Both the position numbers and the translations under genes were made by a program. Shown piece by piece: positions 23,600 through 34,477 of a DNA stretch of 64,000 nucleotides (positions within the stretch are counted from its first letter, which is position 1; each line of letters begins with the position of its first letter). Where the stretch lies: NCBI RefSeq assembly GCF_004798865.1, contig NW_025336598.1, positions 23,529,965 to 23,593,964 on the forward strand, in the 5' to 3' direction. The notes under the pieces are model-generated. The model was given only the letters and a program-made list of their open reading frames with translations, searched no databases and was not told the DNA's origin. Origin of the DNA: Varanus komodoensis (Eukaryota > Chordata > Lepidosauria > Squamata > Varanidae).

Positions 23600-25260
23600 T
23601 TCCCTACACAGTTACAACTGAGGGAGATCGAGGTGGGTTAAATTAACTTTTTGGCCCTGTGTTACAATTGTGTTCAGCTGTGAACAGGTGTTTCAAAATC
23701 GATGCATGTTCCACATTTCAAACACTACTATTAAAGTTCTGATTTTCTCCTAGAGCGGCCAAAGGAAAGCTTTTCATTGAAGGATACTGTTTGCCATTAT
23801 AGCTTACAACAGTGTTTGGCTGATGTTTTTGCTCTTGATTTCTGCTGGAAATAGTGATAAAGTATTTAAATCTGCTATAAATTAAAGCCAGAACAGATAT
23901 ACACAGCTGTCCGTTGCATTTGAATACCCCTCTATAAACAAATGACTATATCAAATCAAGCTGTATTTTATGTAATAAAGAGATGTCTATATAAGCAGTT
24001 ATTTATCTTCTTGTCACTTTGATTACCTTAGAACATATTGACTCATTCAGGTGGAGGTACCTATGCAATGTCTGAGGAGCCACAGGATACTTCTGATTCT
24101 CAGATCTGAGGTCAGAGACAGGGCTCCAACCTTAAGGGAGGGAATCAGTGTCCCTCCCTGTTCTCCTTTGCAGCAAACATAGAAAGAACTGGCTTCAGTT
24201 GCTTTTCAAGGCTGGGAAAGTGACCTTGGAAGGGTGAAGAGGGGCATCTTTGATGGGTAGGGACGAGACTGGAGAGGCCATGATACAGACTGGCCTGGGT
24301 TCTGAGCAGCCTTCTTCCCAACTCCTCCAAAATGTTTTTGTTAGATCAGCAAAAAGGCATATCTAGCAAAAATGCATGGCAGGAGCACAGGGAAGCAAAC
24401 AATACTTCTACCACTTCTCTTGCCCTACATACAGGCAGGGCAAGCCTCCGAGTTTGGGGACTTACAATTTCTATAATAGAACTGAGCTGTAGGGGAAATG
24501 TATAAGCACCTTATTACAGTAATTACAGAGTATCAAAGCGTTGAATGCATGTGCGCACAGCAATAGCAGGGCTATGCACGCAGGTTCCTGAGCTCAACAA
24601 AGATCCATCAGTCTGCTGAAGCTGTCTGCTTATGTGTAATCCTTTTTAGATCACCCATAATATTGCCAAACATCTCTTCTGAGGGAGCAGGGAGTGAGCA
24701 GTTCCTCATTCCATCTTCCCAGTCAATGAACAGAGCAACCCTACCTAAAGGAGGCTATGTGAGCACAGGCTCAGCTGTTGCATGAGACTGCCTTTTCAGG
24801 AACTGCATGTATAATTGCTTTACTACCTGGAGGTAGGTGTAAAGAAGTTTGCTTTATGGGACATACACCTCTGGATTTTCATAATTTTTAAAAAGATTCT
24901 TCAAACACCACAAATTGCACATACGAAATCTTTCTTGCAACCAAGTAAATGCAACTGTGCCATTACTCCTAATGTATTTTTCCAGCATTAATAAAGTCCA
25001 GCCTTATTGTTTATTCACTGCTGCCAATGGAGAGACTTCCAGCTGTATAGAAATATAGAAAGAAAGACATGCATTTGCCATATGAGACTGTATGTAAATT
25101 CTGTACATATTTTTAGGGAAGAACTAAGAACACATCTGGTGAAAGTTATCTGTCCCAAGTTCTTTATGGTACACAGTTCTCCAACTTGCTCCTCATTGTT
25201 GGCTGTTGCTTGCACAAGAGGAGAAATGCATACCATAATGAAGTTAGGGCAAGAATACAC
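23600..25260. other. Anonymous intron sequence
   Basis: Nothing recognised with confidence. The 148-codon open frame at 25007-25453 runs from here into the foldback MITE at 25269 and shows no protein family features. Confidence 0.45.
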
Positions 25261-25268
25261 TGACTTAG

Positions 25269-25393
25269 ACCAGCCTTCTCCAACCCTGTTCCATACAGAT
25301 GTTTTAGACTACAATACCCAGCATCCTGCACCAGTAGCCACGATAGGAAGAAGTCCAGATGGAAAGAGAGGTTCAGGTTGGGGAAGACTGAAT
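25269..25393. mobile_element. hAT-like foldback MITE, best copy
   Basis: The left end 'cagccttctccaaccctgtt' and the complement of the right end 'cagtcttccccaacctgaac' are imperfect terminal inverted repeats, and the inner words 'cagatgttttagactacaat' and 'agaagtccagatgg' continue the palindrome. Flanks ACTTAGAC and AATTTGAT agree at 5 of 8 positions, compatible with a decayed 8-bp hAT target duplication. It is noncoding. Assignment to hAT rests on the CAGNNTTCYCCAACC-type end and on the 8-bp flanks. Confidence 0.65.
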
Positions 25394-25439
25394 TTGATAT
25401 TATGGAACAGGGAAATTCAACATGGAGCTATCATTCATA

Positions 25440-25640
25440 CCAGTATGTACTGATATCAGCATTTTAGGCCCTATTTGTGAGCTGCCCCAGAGAGAAATTT
25501 GGCTGACAGGCACAAGGGAGAGGGTCTTTGCGGGAGTGCCCTGCTGATTCCTCAGTTCCTGTCAGGCCCCATCATGACAGGCCTCTAAGCAGGCTTAAAA
25601 GATTCACTTCCTACCTTGACTTTTGAGTTAGGATTATTCT
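25440..25640 (+). mobile_element. Possible L2-like LINE remnant
   Basis: 'cacaagggagagggtctttgcgggagtgccctgctgattcctcagttcc' resembles the decayed RRRAFSAVAPNLWNSLP-coding block seen intact in the ORF at 14476-16035, and a T-rich stretch follows. The resemblance is weak. Confidence 0.35.
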
Positions 25641-25644
25641 GTGT

Positions 25645-26790
25645 ATGGTTTTAATGGTTAGCTGTGCTTTTATCAATGAATGATGCCTTACACTGTAAGA
25701 AGGCTAACACAGATTTAAATGTACAAATAAATAGTATGCAGTAACACCATGATATGCTAGTAAGAAATCCTTAATTTGTGAAGGGATGCTAAGTAATTAT
25801 GCTTTTCTTCAAGCACACACATTCATACATGACCAGTTCTAGTTGTCATTGTTGTCTGTGATTCATGCAAGTACTTATGATTATTAACCTGTGTGAATAG
25901 TATCCTTAATACTTAAAGTGTAGAAATAGATAGGAAAAGCATTTATTCACATTTTCTGTGAAGTCTCTGGTGCAGACACAAAAGACCAAACAATATTTGT
26001 TGAACATGCTAGAAAACTGATACAAAATGGCTTTGTTTTCATATGTACCAAGAGTTTTCTGCCATGATTTTATGCTGTTAAATAACATCTGCCTTATGAT
26101 CTACATTTATTTTGCAGCTCTCACACAAACAACCTTATTGGATCGTGTGCTACTCTATGCCTGGCAGGATCTACAAGTTGTTATAAATGAGTATTTATAC
26201 TATGGAAAATCTAAATACTGGTTTAATTATGTAATTTACCACATGCTCTCTAATCATCTAAATTGAAAAGTCTATTGCAACACACACACTAAATTTACTT
26301 GCATAAAGTATGTTAATCAGGGCATTTTGTGATGTCTTCTTGGGAAATGTGTGAAACCTTTTCAAAAACTGATTTTAACCATGCACTAATGAGAGTTTTT
26401 TTTCCTGAGAGTGAGCAAGCAAGCACAAACAAGAACAATGCTATATTGCATCCCAAAGGATTTATCATTTCAGCATGCTTATCATAAAGGAATATCTATG
26501 AAAATTTATCTTAAAGTTATTACAATAGGGCTGTAGGAGAAGTATGCAAGTTTAGCTAAAGATTGGTACTTTCCTGAAATATTCCTTAAACTTTTAATAT
26601 TTGCTAACTGAACATGCAGATTATCATGGCTGCTCTGTTGGCCGTCTACTTACCTTCTTGAAAGACAGGCTTGGTATTGGGTGATTTGGTGCTTTGTAGG
26701 GCTGGCCCTACTATAAAAAGCACTCTGAGAAAGGAGCAATCCTCTCATTCAGCTTAAAATTTATTATTATCCTAGAGTGCATTATAGTAT
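25645..26790. other. Anonymous AT-rich intron sequence
   Basis: No feature recognised. Confidence 0.45.
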
Positions 26791-26792
26791 CT

Positions 26793-27331
26793 ATAGTGGT
26801 GGCTCATCGTTCAAACGACTCTAACTTCGAACAATCCAGAGTTCAAACATTATAGTTTCGAGATAAAATCGCTCCACAGTTCGAAAGATGCTTCTAAGTT
26901 CAAACAGTGAGTTAAGTGAAAAAATGCAGTTGCAGTGAAAATGTTATCAGTTGTGCACCCAAGTTTTTTTTAAAGCCTCAATGTTTGGTATGGAATCAAT
27001 TCATAACATCTTGATTTGAATCAATTCATCTTCATTCAGGACATTGAGGCAGCCATGACAACACTGGGGTAAGTGTATTCGAAGCAAGGGAGAGTATTTT
27101 GAGAGGGATTAAAGGCAGTGTGTCTTTTACTGTAATTTTTTAAAAATGTAAACATTCACCATATTTTTCAATCACACCTCATGTATAAACTTGAACTTAA
27201 TTNNNNNNNNNNNNNNNNNNNNNNNNNNNNNNNNNNNNNNNNNNNNNNNNNNNNNNNNNNNNNNNNNNNNNNNNNNNNNNNNNNNNNNNNNNNNNNNNNN
27301 NNAATTAAGTTCACAGTACAAGGCATCACTG
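26793..27331. mobile_element. Tigger-like (Tc1/mariner) DNA element(s), interrupted by a gap
   Basis: The left end 'tagtggtggctcatcgttcaaacg' opens a block full of 'ttcgaac/gttcaaac' words (to about 26930), typical of elements whose consensus begins CAGTGGTACCTCGNNTTACGAAC. The right end, read as complement, is 'tacagtgatgccttgtactg' then 'tgaacttaatt', flanked by TA. A second left-type end, 'cacacctcatgtataaacttgaacttaatt', lies just before the N run. So either one element of about 540 bp or two elements share the region. No transposase frame is visible. The family is inferred from the ends. Confidence 0.5.
27203..27302. other. Assembly gap of exactly 100 N
   Basis: A run of 100 N, a common placeholder for a gap of unknown size. 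It is flanked by inverted words: 'ttgaacttaatt' before and 'aattaagttcac' after. Confidence 0.99.
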
Positions 27332-27339
27332 TATTTGTA

Positions 27340-30300
27340 TAGCTCTTGGCAATGTCATCTTAAGGTAAAGCCATGAGCTACTGATTTTTACCTAGAACAA
27401 ATGATATTAAACTGTTAACTAAAGAAGGAGTACAGTTTAAAGCTAGTGGATGAGACTTCATTTTTATACTTAGTACCAAAGCAGCCTGTATAACTTTGAA
27501 AAAGGTTAAATCCACCAATTGATTCCCTCTGCCCTGAAGACAACACTGAGCCACTGCATCAAACACAAGATCACCAAGGTCAGCTCAGCACCCCATTCAA
27601 CGTAGTGTCCTGGGCAAATGCTTAATTAGATAACCACTAAGGCTGTCACTCATGCTTGAAATCTGAATTCCAAAGTCTGGAAGCAAGTGACAACAAATTG
27701 AGCTACACAATCTCTCTTAGCAGCCCCTGGGCTTTTGAACTGCTTTCTTTCCAGTGTGGACCAGTTCAATGCCAGGGGGACTTCAAAAGGAAATAAACCA
27801 CACTCTGTGCTCATGCATGTCATTCAGGCCGTATGTCAGTTTCTGCTGTGCCAATCATAACACTCTAAGGCTTACTCTCAGCCTAAATGCAATATTTGCT
27901 TCCAGGACCCAGCCATATAAGGAGTGCAAGCAGTCTTCTGCTGGCACAGTGTGAATTCCTACAGCTCCAGGTTGATCACAGAACCCATGTCAAATAATTT
28001 TGATAAACTGAGGGTGGAGGTAGAATGGACTTGATGTATCTCCAAGAGTATTCCACAATCATATGGAAGAATTATGACCTCAGAAGAAAGAATCAATCAG
28101 CTTCTCCGTGCCCTGTGCCCCACAGATGCTTTGAACTACAAAACTCACCATTATACAACATTTTCTGAACAGAGCAATACATGAAGATTTCTTGGTTATG
28201 CATATTTCCCTGCCTAGAAACAAAATGCGCAAATTTACTAGAGAGGTTTTTAAAAAAGACCTTTTCTTTTGACAGCTGTCAAAACAAAATGTTCAAGAAA
28301 ATAAAGTGGGATGTAGATATCCCCCTTCCAGAATATGCAGAGGCTTGCAATAGTTAGAAAAGCTGAAGGGGACTAAGAAAGCACGGGGAGTACTAAAAAA
28401 CTAGAGGAAAACACCCAAAAGGAAGAGTCATACCTGCTACTTCCTTTTGTGGAAAAAGTCCTTTGCTGCTTTGCTTTTCAACTGATGGCTTAGCACTTAA
28501 CAGCTGTCAAATATGCGCAAAATAACCTAAATATAGCCTCCTTGGTCAATGTTCACAGATGTTTGTGCTTTGACAGCAGACATTTAGCAGAATATTTGTC
28601 AGGCAAGATTCCAAATTTTGGGCAGCTATAGGCGTGTACACACACATCTGCAAAGGGCTGATTTTAAAAAAATCAGATAAAACTTTGCACATTTGGTCAA
28701 GGAACCAAAATGCTAATCCCAAATGCAGCTTGAGTATCTATTACAGTAGAGGCTTTGGCAAGCTCTCCAAAGTGACAACGGGTGTTTTTTTGTTTGTTTT
28801 TTGCCGCTCTTGCCAAGCAGCTTGCTTGTCACTTCCTGCAAACTCTGATGGAAGAAATCTTCTGGGTTTAGTTGACACACCAACCCATTGTGGCATCAGC
28901 AACCCTTACAACAAGCTATGAGTTGTCAGAGTTGCTTGTTGCTCCAAAAGTAAGCCACCCTGGAGGAAATAGTCTGGGTTCTAATGACTTGGCAACCCAC
29001 CATGGTTAGTAACACATAATGGATTGCCATATCATGAGAACCAAGTCTTTAAATCAAGTGAGATGCATGTTAATTGCATCTATAGGTTATTACTCAATTT
29101 CTTTACACAAGTAATCTCAAGAACTACAAAATCCAGTGATGAAGTATTCATGTTGCTCCCCTTTTAAGTAGTTAATATATTATTTCATTAAAATATTCAA
29201 TGTACATTTTAGAGATGTTTCTATTTTCAGTGTCAAAGAGGACAGATCCTGAAATTTTCAAATTTCTAACATGCCTTTTTAATTAATGTTGACTTTCCAA
29301 AGTCAACATAAAATTCATCAATGATAAAATATTGTTTTAATGGATATATGTAGCCACTTTTTAACAAACAAGCTGTAAGATTAATCAGGTTTAGTAATAA
29401 TTTTCAGTGTATGCTCTGGTGTATATCTGATATAAAGTAATCCACACAAAATACTTGGGTTGGATCCAACCACAACACATGGTCATCTGCTTGAAGAACA
29501 GAGCTTTTTAAAAAATTTGTCTTTTTCCTCCTACTGTAGCACTCCAGAAAGGACCATCCAGAATAATATGGGATGTGCAGGGACTAGTCCAGGAATAGCA
29601 GTTGGAGAAACTTGGGAGACAGAACTGCCTTCTGTTCATGCAAGAATGTCTGTAAATCCCAAAACCTGAGTTTATGAACATAATCCACATCTATCTATGC
29701 ATCCTTTAAGACACAGTTCTACACACAGTATTTCCTTATGGGGAGGGCACACAGTTATGTGATGTGCCCACCAGTATCATGTTAAGCCTGTGGCATTCAA
29801 ACTGTGCTGCCCAGAAACCCAGGAGCATCATTCAGGGGTTTTGCTCCTATGATTGGAGTGAAATCTTCATTCCTTTGTTTCATTTAAAAGAGAGAAGTCT
29901 GTCACAAGGTAAGGTCTTCATTTTAACCCAGAGCCTTTACACACATACCTCTAAAGGCAAATTAACTCTTTTTAAAGCCAAAATAGTTTCATTCAAGTGG
30001 ATTCAGACTGACAGGACTAACAATCTCACAGGCTTAATAAGGAATAAATAGATGCAGAACCAGAAATGTGATCACAACTGTCATCAATAATACTAAATTT
30101 TGATTTTCTTTGTGGCAAAAAACAAGCACATCCAAGACATTGAAATGAAGGATCATTTTTCTTATTAGTGATGTTAGTTAGTTATTAGTTAGTGATGTTG
30201 TACTAAAATGTAGTATGTATTCAGTAAATTTAGTATTATTTAGTTACTAAGTAATAAGTGGGTTCTTTAATGCATTTATAAATACTTTCCAGTTGTACAG

Positions 30301-31265
30301 TATGAAATGCATGATTGCAACATTAATTGTATCATTTTGTTAAAATAAAATGTATTACATGAAACTTATTAATGGGTTCTGCACTGGTTTATCATATTGA
30401 AAAGGGTTCCTCAGGTATCTCAAGTTTGAAGATTACTGTTCTAAAACAGTGACATTTCTGAAACTGACCTAAATAAGCCTTTGGAAATTGTGTAATCTGG
30501 AAACAAAGTGTTTCATTCCAAACAGAGATGATTACTCTGCACAAAAGAACTGACAAACAAAAGTTCAAGTTCATAACCTATCTGCTTTGTCCAGACTTGC
30601 TCCAAGAAATGTGGATAGTCAGAATACTGAAATAATATCATTGTGATGCTGCAAAAATATTATTTTTCCAGTTCTGAAATATTTTCTGTCTTTTATTTCT
30701 ACAAAACTGTAGTTATGTCTAGTGCTACACAGTTAGCATTGTCTGTAATGGCACATTCAGTGGGCCAAATTTCTGCCTCCTCTCACCAATGTAATGACTG
30801 TTCAACTGCTGTTCACTGTCTGGGAAGAAGCTGCTTTGGCATGATTAATTTTTTGTATTGCATTATTTTGATCCTGGCAAAATTATCTCAGCCAACAGGG
30901 ATCTGCTTAACAGATGTGGAGTTGTCCCAGTGACATGTAGCTAACCAGATCTGGTTTCTAGACTTCATCACAGAGCCAGTTCGGAGTGAGGCTACTGCTA
31001 GTTACCCTCATTACAAACACATAATCACTTTTGCCTGTTTTCAGTCATTCTGAAGAATTAATAGAAAGAGTGGGGTGGGAGAAGCCATTGTCCAATCAAT
31101 GAATGCGTTGCCAAAAAAATAACTACATCTTCAGCACTAGTTAACCAGGGAATGTCTGTTCCACATCCCTCTCTCCTATTGCCTGTCACAGAAAAGAACA
31201 CTGCACACCGTTTGTTCATCAGATCAGTACCCCACTCATCTTAGAAACCAAAGTAGAACTACAAA
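27340..31265. other. Anonymous intron sequence
   Basis: The stretch 28100-28160 contains 'tgccccacagatgctttgaactacaaaactcacca', a likely hAT-like MITE fragment. 28865-29050 resembles the dispersed 'aaccatgg'-word repeat. A perfect 10-bp-arm hairpin (tgttgacttt..aaagtcaaca) lies near 29285-29307. Nothing else was recognised. Confidence 0.45.
28865..29050. repeat. Dispersed repeat with 'aaccatggttt'-like words
   Basis: 'caacccattgtggcatcagcaaccc', 'caacccaccatggttagtaac' and 'gccatatcatgagaaccaag' repeat the vocabulary of 8360-8530 and 61745-62165. Family unknown. Confidence 0.35.
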
Positions 31266-31270
31266 CTACT

Positions 31271-31362
31271 GGGGCTGCAATCCTAAACAAGGAGCAAGTC
31301 CCCATGAACTCGATGGGGACTTACTTTAGAGCAGACATGGACAGGATTGCACTGAGTCTTAC
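31271..31362 (+). repeat. Old squamate SINE-like repeat ('gcaatcctaa...' family)
   Basis: 'ggctgcaatcctaaacaagg', 'caagtccccatgaactcgat', 'ggggacttactttagagcag', 'acatggacaggattgcactg' is a recognisable copy of a sequence very widespread in squamate genomes (consensus 'gcaatcctaagcacacttacctgggagtaagtcccattgaactcaatgggacttacttctgagtagacatg'). A more diverged copy is at 34160-34256. I do not know its official name. Confidence 0.65.
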
Positions 31363-31551
31363 TGTGCAATTTGGTGCATATCTATCAGAACAAAGTCCTA
31401 TACAGTCCAGCAGATCTGTATAGCACATAACTTGTCATAAATGGATTTCTTCCTTTTCATTGCATGTGCTTGCATTCAGTAACTAGAAGGACTGAAATCC
31501 TGAATGATGAATTCTTTGACAAGAATAATATCTTAACAGAATAATGCAAAT

Positions 31552-31557
31552 CCTTAC
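31552..31557 (-). promoter_or_regulatory. SCFD2: 5' splice site of the SCFD2 250-nt exon
   Basis: The minus strand reads ATCACAG|GTAAGGA, a near-perfect U1 match. It splits a codon after its first base (phase 1). Confidence 0.93.
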
Positions 31558-31807
31558 CTGTGATTTTCTGCAGTAAGATAGGCAGCTCAGGTTCATCACA
31601 AATAGTTTGGACAAGGGCTTCCTTCACTTCTCCTTCAGCTTCATCTAACTCTTTCCCAGGTTTGATTTCTCCAACTATGGAGTAAATATATACCAGCAAT
31701 ACAAGGAGGTCTTCAACAGTATAATCATTGTATGTCCTGTTCTTATGAGACTTGATGATAGGCAGCAATTGTTTCAGGACACTAGGTAATGCCGACTCCC
31801 CAATATT
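31558..31807 (-). CDS. SCFD2: SCFD2 internal exon, 250 nt (Sec1/Munc18 family)
   Basis: This exon encodes 83 residues plus one base, starting NIGESALPSVLKQLLPIIK, passing through LLVLLVYIYSIVGEI and ending LPILLQKIT. It matches, as I recall the human protein, the central part of SCFD2 (IGESAM..LNQLLPMIK, LLILLIYIYSVTGEL, LSPLLQKIT), a 684-residue Sec1-like protein. SCFD2 is a divergent member of the Sec1/Munc18 family; a role in vesicle traffic through syntaxin binding is inferred from the family and little direct work exists. The segment is mostly helical in character, with a hydrophobic stretch VLLVYIYSIV that fits the packed core and is not a membrane anchor. The acceptor is TTTTCAG|AATATT after a 22-nt pyrimidine tract and the donor is CACAG|GTAAGG. 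Phase 0 at the start joins the 53.2-kb exon exactly. The open frame continues past the donor for 19 codons to about 31500, but that is intron. Confidence 0.95.
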
Positions 31808-31831
31808 CTGAAAAGAGAAGAAAAAGGAAAA
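31808..31831 (-). promoter_or_regulatory. SCFD2: 3' splice site and polypyrimidine tract
   Basis: The minus strand reads TTTTCCTTTTTCTTCTCTTT then TCAG, a strong pyrimidine tract directly before the exon. It defines the exon start at 31807. Confidence 0.92.
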
Positions 31832-32079
31832 TCCCTTATTTTCAAATTATAAAATAAAATATCATACCAAACAAGTTGCAAACTATCCAGGACAAGATGT
31901 TGAACATTTTCAGAAGATTTGGGGAGGTAAAAATTCAAATCCCAGGCACTAAATGGGCTTGGGACCAGACTTGCAGAACGACTGCATTCTCCTATATGAG
32001 CCTACCCAGGTTTTAAGAACTTATGGGTCCTTTCTTTTGGTCCAGCAGTAATAAGAGGCATGTTTGGTATGGACAGTCT

Positions 32080-32257
32080 CAATGGCTGCTTCCAGGCTCT
32101 GGAATTCCCTACTAAAGAAGGGCAGCTGGCTCCTTCTCTGTCGTCTTCCTGTTTTTAAACAGTGATTTGCTATTAGCTGCCCTGGGTGCCAATTTTTATG
32201 GTGGAGAGCGGCAACGAGTAGAAAAGCAGGATATAAAACCGATAAATAAATATCCAT
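32080..32257 (+). mobile_element. L2/CR1-like LINE 3' end
   Basis: 'caggctctggaattccctactaaagaagg' recalls the LWNSLP box. It is followed by 'tcttcctgtttttaaacagtg', 'gctgccctgggtgcc' and the tail 'caggatataaaaccgataaataaa', the usual L2/CR1-clade ending (gcggtataaa...aataaa). The frame is decayed. Confidence 0.65.
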
Positions 32258-32259
32258 CT

Positions 32260-33285
32260 TCAGTCTCTTGTTATCATCACTTTCCCTGACTGTTTTGTGG
32301 AGTGATTTCATTAGACAGTTGTTTGTATATTTCAGGAACAGGAGGCAAAGATAACATAGGCTAAAACTTTTTGACATCTCACACTTAATTTTGCCTGGGT
32401 ATAATATATTTCCTAGGTATAATATAAAGCTTTGAGTTATAAAGTCAGCTAGATATACTATTTTGTCAAAATAGTGGCCATTTTAAGTCTCTTTTTATCA
32501 CGATTGGAAAAAATTAATCTTGAAGGTGGTAAATATGCTTTTAAAAATGACACAGGCAACAGACCCTAAGAGTACCACCATTTTCTTTAAAAGCATATGC
32601 GATTTTCTCCCTCTACAAAGCAATAGCACTAGAGAAAAAAATCATTGGAAGTTAAGTCTGATGATCCTCACAATGTTGAGGAGTTGTTTCAGGGGAAATT
32701 TCCTTTTCACTGAAAACTTGTGCTTGGATCTGAACTTTGTGGCAAAAGTTGGATCAATCCAACAACTGCTGCAGGAAGGAAATACTTGCATAATTAATAT
32801 GGCTGGTTTGAGCTTCCAGTCTGCTTGTTTAAGAGCTAATATTTATATTTACAATAAATATTAAATATTCATTATTAAGAAACTGGGAATAGCAATGTTT
32901 TAATGGCCTAAGAAGGAAATGATAGAAAGAAATTGTTGCAAGCGCTTAGTCCTTGCACCTGAATATTCTTGGTTGCAGGTTAAAAGGGAGAATTGCCCCA
33001 GGCACAGCTATTGAGCATGGCATATTTCTATTCCACATAAAACACACCTGAGGAATCAGCAGGGTCATCTAACCCATCCCATAGTGTAGCATAGAAGAAC
33101 CCTATACTTAAACATATTTTTAAATGCTTAGTACCAACACAGCCCCTCAGTGCTTGTTTATCCCTTCACATGCCAGAGCTTGTGCTTGGTTTAGGAACAA
33201 GTCAGGAAACCAGAGCTGAATGGCACGCTAAACAAACCCTATTCTGTACTATTACTGTGACACTGCTGCTCTAGCTCACTTTTTC
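32260..33285. other. Anonymous intron sequence
   Basis: Nothing recognised. A 114-codon open frame at 32520-32864 has no family features. Confidence 0.45.
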
Positions 33286-33388
33286 CCCTTGTGAAGAAGC
33301 CAGGGTCAAGTACATAATACTTCACTCCATTGTAGCCTCACCACAACCACCTTGTGAGTTGGGAGAGGGTGACTGACTGGCTCTCAAC

Positions 33389-33738
33389 TTTTCAGTCTGG
33401 AGAAAAGAGGCTCAGAGGGTATCTTATAGTGACATATAGGTAATTGAAGAGGTGTCACATGGTAGAGGGTTGTGACTGTTCTCCCCTGAGGTGGAGGAAA
33501 GGATGCAGTCCAATGGGGAAAAGCCCAAGGAACTGGGTTTCAGGCTGGACGTCAGGAAGTACTTCCTGATAATTAGGACCCCTAGGATATGGAATGGGCT
33601 TCCATGGGAGGTGGGGGAGGGGCATCAGTGAGATGTTGAAAGAAAGATGTCGGGTATTACATGAGTGGACCAGCTGGAGCCGGGGGTCAGACCAGTTGGC
33701 CCAGGAGGCCCCTTCTGACTTTCTGTGTTTCTATAATT
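33389..33738 (+). mobile_element. CR1 LINE 3' end inserted in the SINE
   Basis: 'cagtctggagaaaagaggct', 'gacgtcaggaagtacttcct', 'atggaatgggcttccatggg' and 'ggcccaggaggccccttctgac' followed by 'tttctgtgtttctataattc' is the standard CR1 3' sequence with its TCTATGATTC-like tail, slightly decayed. It is noncoding. Confidence 0.8.
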
Positions 33739-33767
33739 CATGGCTGAGTGGAGACTAGAACCTAGAA

Positions 33768-33826
33768 TCATAGAATAGCAGAGTTGGAAGGGGCCAGAAG
33801 GCCATCAGGTCCAACCTCTGCTATCG
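33768..33826 (-). mobile_element. Short CR1 3' end, opposite orientation
   Basis: 'gaatcatagaatagcagagttggaagggg' and 'ccatcaggtccaacctctgc' is the complement of a CR1 terminus (gacctgatggcc..ccaactct..attctatgattc). Only about 59 bp were inserted, a severe 5' truncation. Confidence 0.75.
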
Positions 33827-33946
33827 CAAGTCCCCAGTCAAACAATCTAACCACCATATGACACTCAATCTAACATGTGGCATATTAATGTTTTTGACCT
33901 TATTCATATTGGATATGCATGATAATAGACCATCATAATAGATATG

Positions 33947-34023
33947 ATTGGATTCTTTTATCATAATAGATATGATGAATTAATAGATACAATTGGATTC
34001 TTTTATCATATTAGATATGATGA
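33947..34023. repeat. AT-rich 45-bp-offset tandem duplication
   Basis: A 32-bp block starting ATTGGATTCTTTTATCATAA occurs at 33947-33978 and at 33992-34023 with one mismatch. The block itself contains atcat/atgat palindromes. Confidence 0.85.
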
Positions 34024-34159
34024 AAGAACAAAAACAAAGGTTTCTTAGGTTTGGTAACTAGGAGACTGAAGGTAGTCATAGTACTGGAAAATAATAGTTT
34101 TATAAAAAGTATAAGTATACAATACACTTTGACCATGGATCAGAGTTTTCATGTATCTT

Positions 34160-34256
34160 ACGGTACAATCCTACAGATCTCAACTGAAAGAAGTAAATCC
34201 TAGTGAGTTCACTGAGACACACCCTAATACATGTGTATAAGGCTGCAGCCTATCAT
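34160..34256 (+). repeat. Old squamate SINE-like repeat, diverged copy
   Basis: 'tacaatcctacagatctcaac', 'aagtaaatcctagtgagttcac' and 'aaggctgcagcctatc' resemble the family at 31271-31362. Confidence 0.4.
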
Positions 34257-34351
34257 ACAGCCCTTTTTTCTTAACTGAGTTGCTTTTGATCTATAAGAAT
34301 AAGCACATGAAATCCCTCAGAAATACCCATGGACAAAATGAATTGGGTATT

Positions 34352-34409
34352 CATTTCTGCTTTCTACCTCCAGTTTGAAATACATTTCTGCTTTCTACCT
34401 CCAGTTTGA
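34352..34409. repeat. Perfect 27-bp direct duplication
   Basis: The block starting CATTTCTGCTTTCTACCTCC is repeated at 34352-34378 and 34383-34409 without mismatch, 31 bp apart. It looks recent. Confidence 0.92.
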
Positions 34410-34477
34410 GGCCTGTCTCTTCCTGGTAGCAGTACTAGTTGTTGCTTTTTCCTCCTTTCAAAACATAAATGTCCAAA

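Larger units (their letters stand above)
1..31557 (-). other. SCFD2: SCFD2 intron following the 31.6-kb exon (partial)
   Basis: This is the intron downstream, on the minus strand, of the SCFD2 exon at 31558-31807. It opens with the donor GTAAGG read from 31557 downward and runs past the left edge of the window. I looked for the next SCFD2 exon (the part after the LLQKIT segment) and did not find it, so it probably lies outside. The content is LINE, SINE and MITE debris listed separately, plus long anonymous AT-rich stretches. The intron assignment is inferred from the two exons; the absence of exons here is only by eye. Confidence 0.8.
33290..33872 (-). mobile_element. tRNA-derived SINE split by two CR1 insertions
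   Basis: Three separated pieces are in the order of one minus-strand SINE. They are 33290-33388 ('cctcaccacaaccaccttgtgag', tail and body), 33739-33767 ('catggctgagtggagactagaac') and 33827-33872 ('gtccccagtcaaacaatctaacc', head complement). Consensus order in related copies is 'cctcacaacaaccctgtgagg..ggctctca..catggctgagtggggatttgaacc..gtccgacactctaaccac'. The interruptions are the CR1 pieces listed next, so the SINE is the oldest layer. Confidence 0.65.

Noticed and set aside
25007-25453. 148-codon plus-strand open frame
   Set aside because: It runs from anonymous intron into a foldback MITE, with no domain, no start context and no splice logic.
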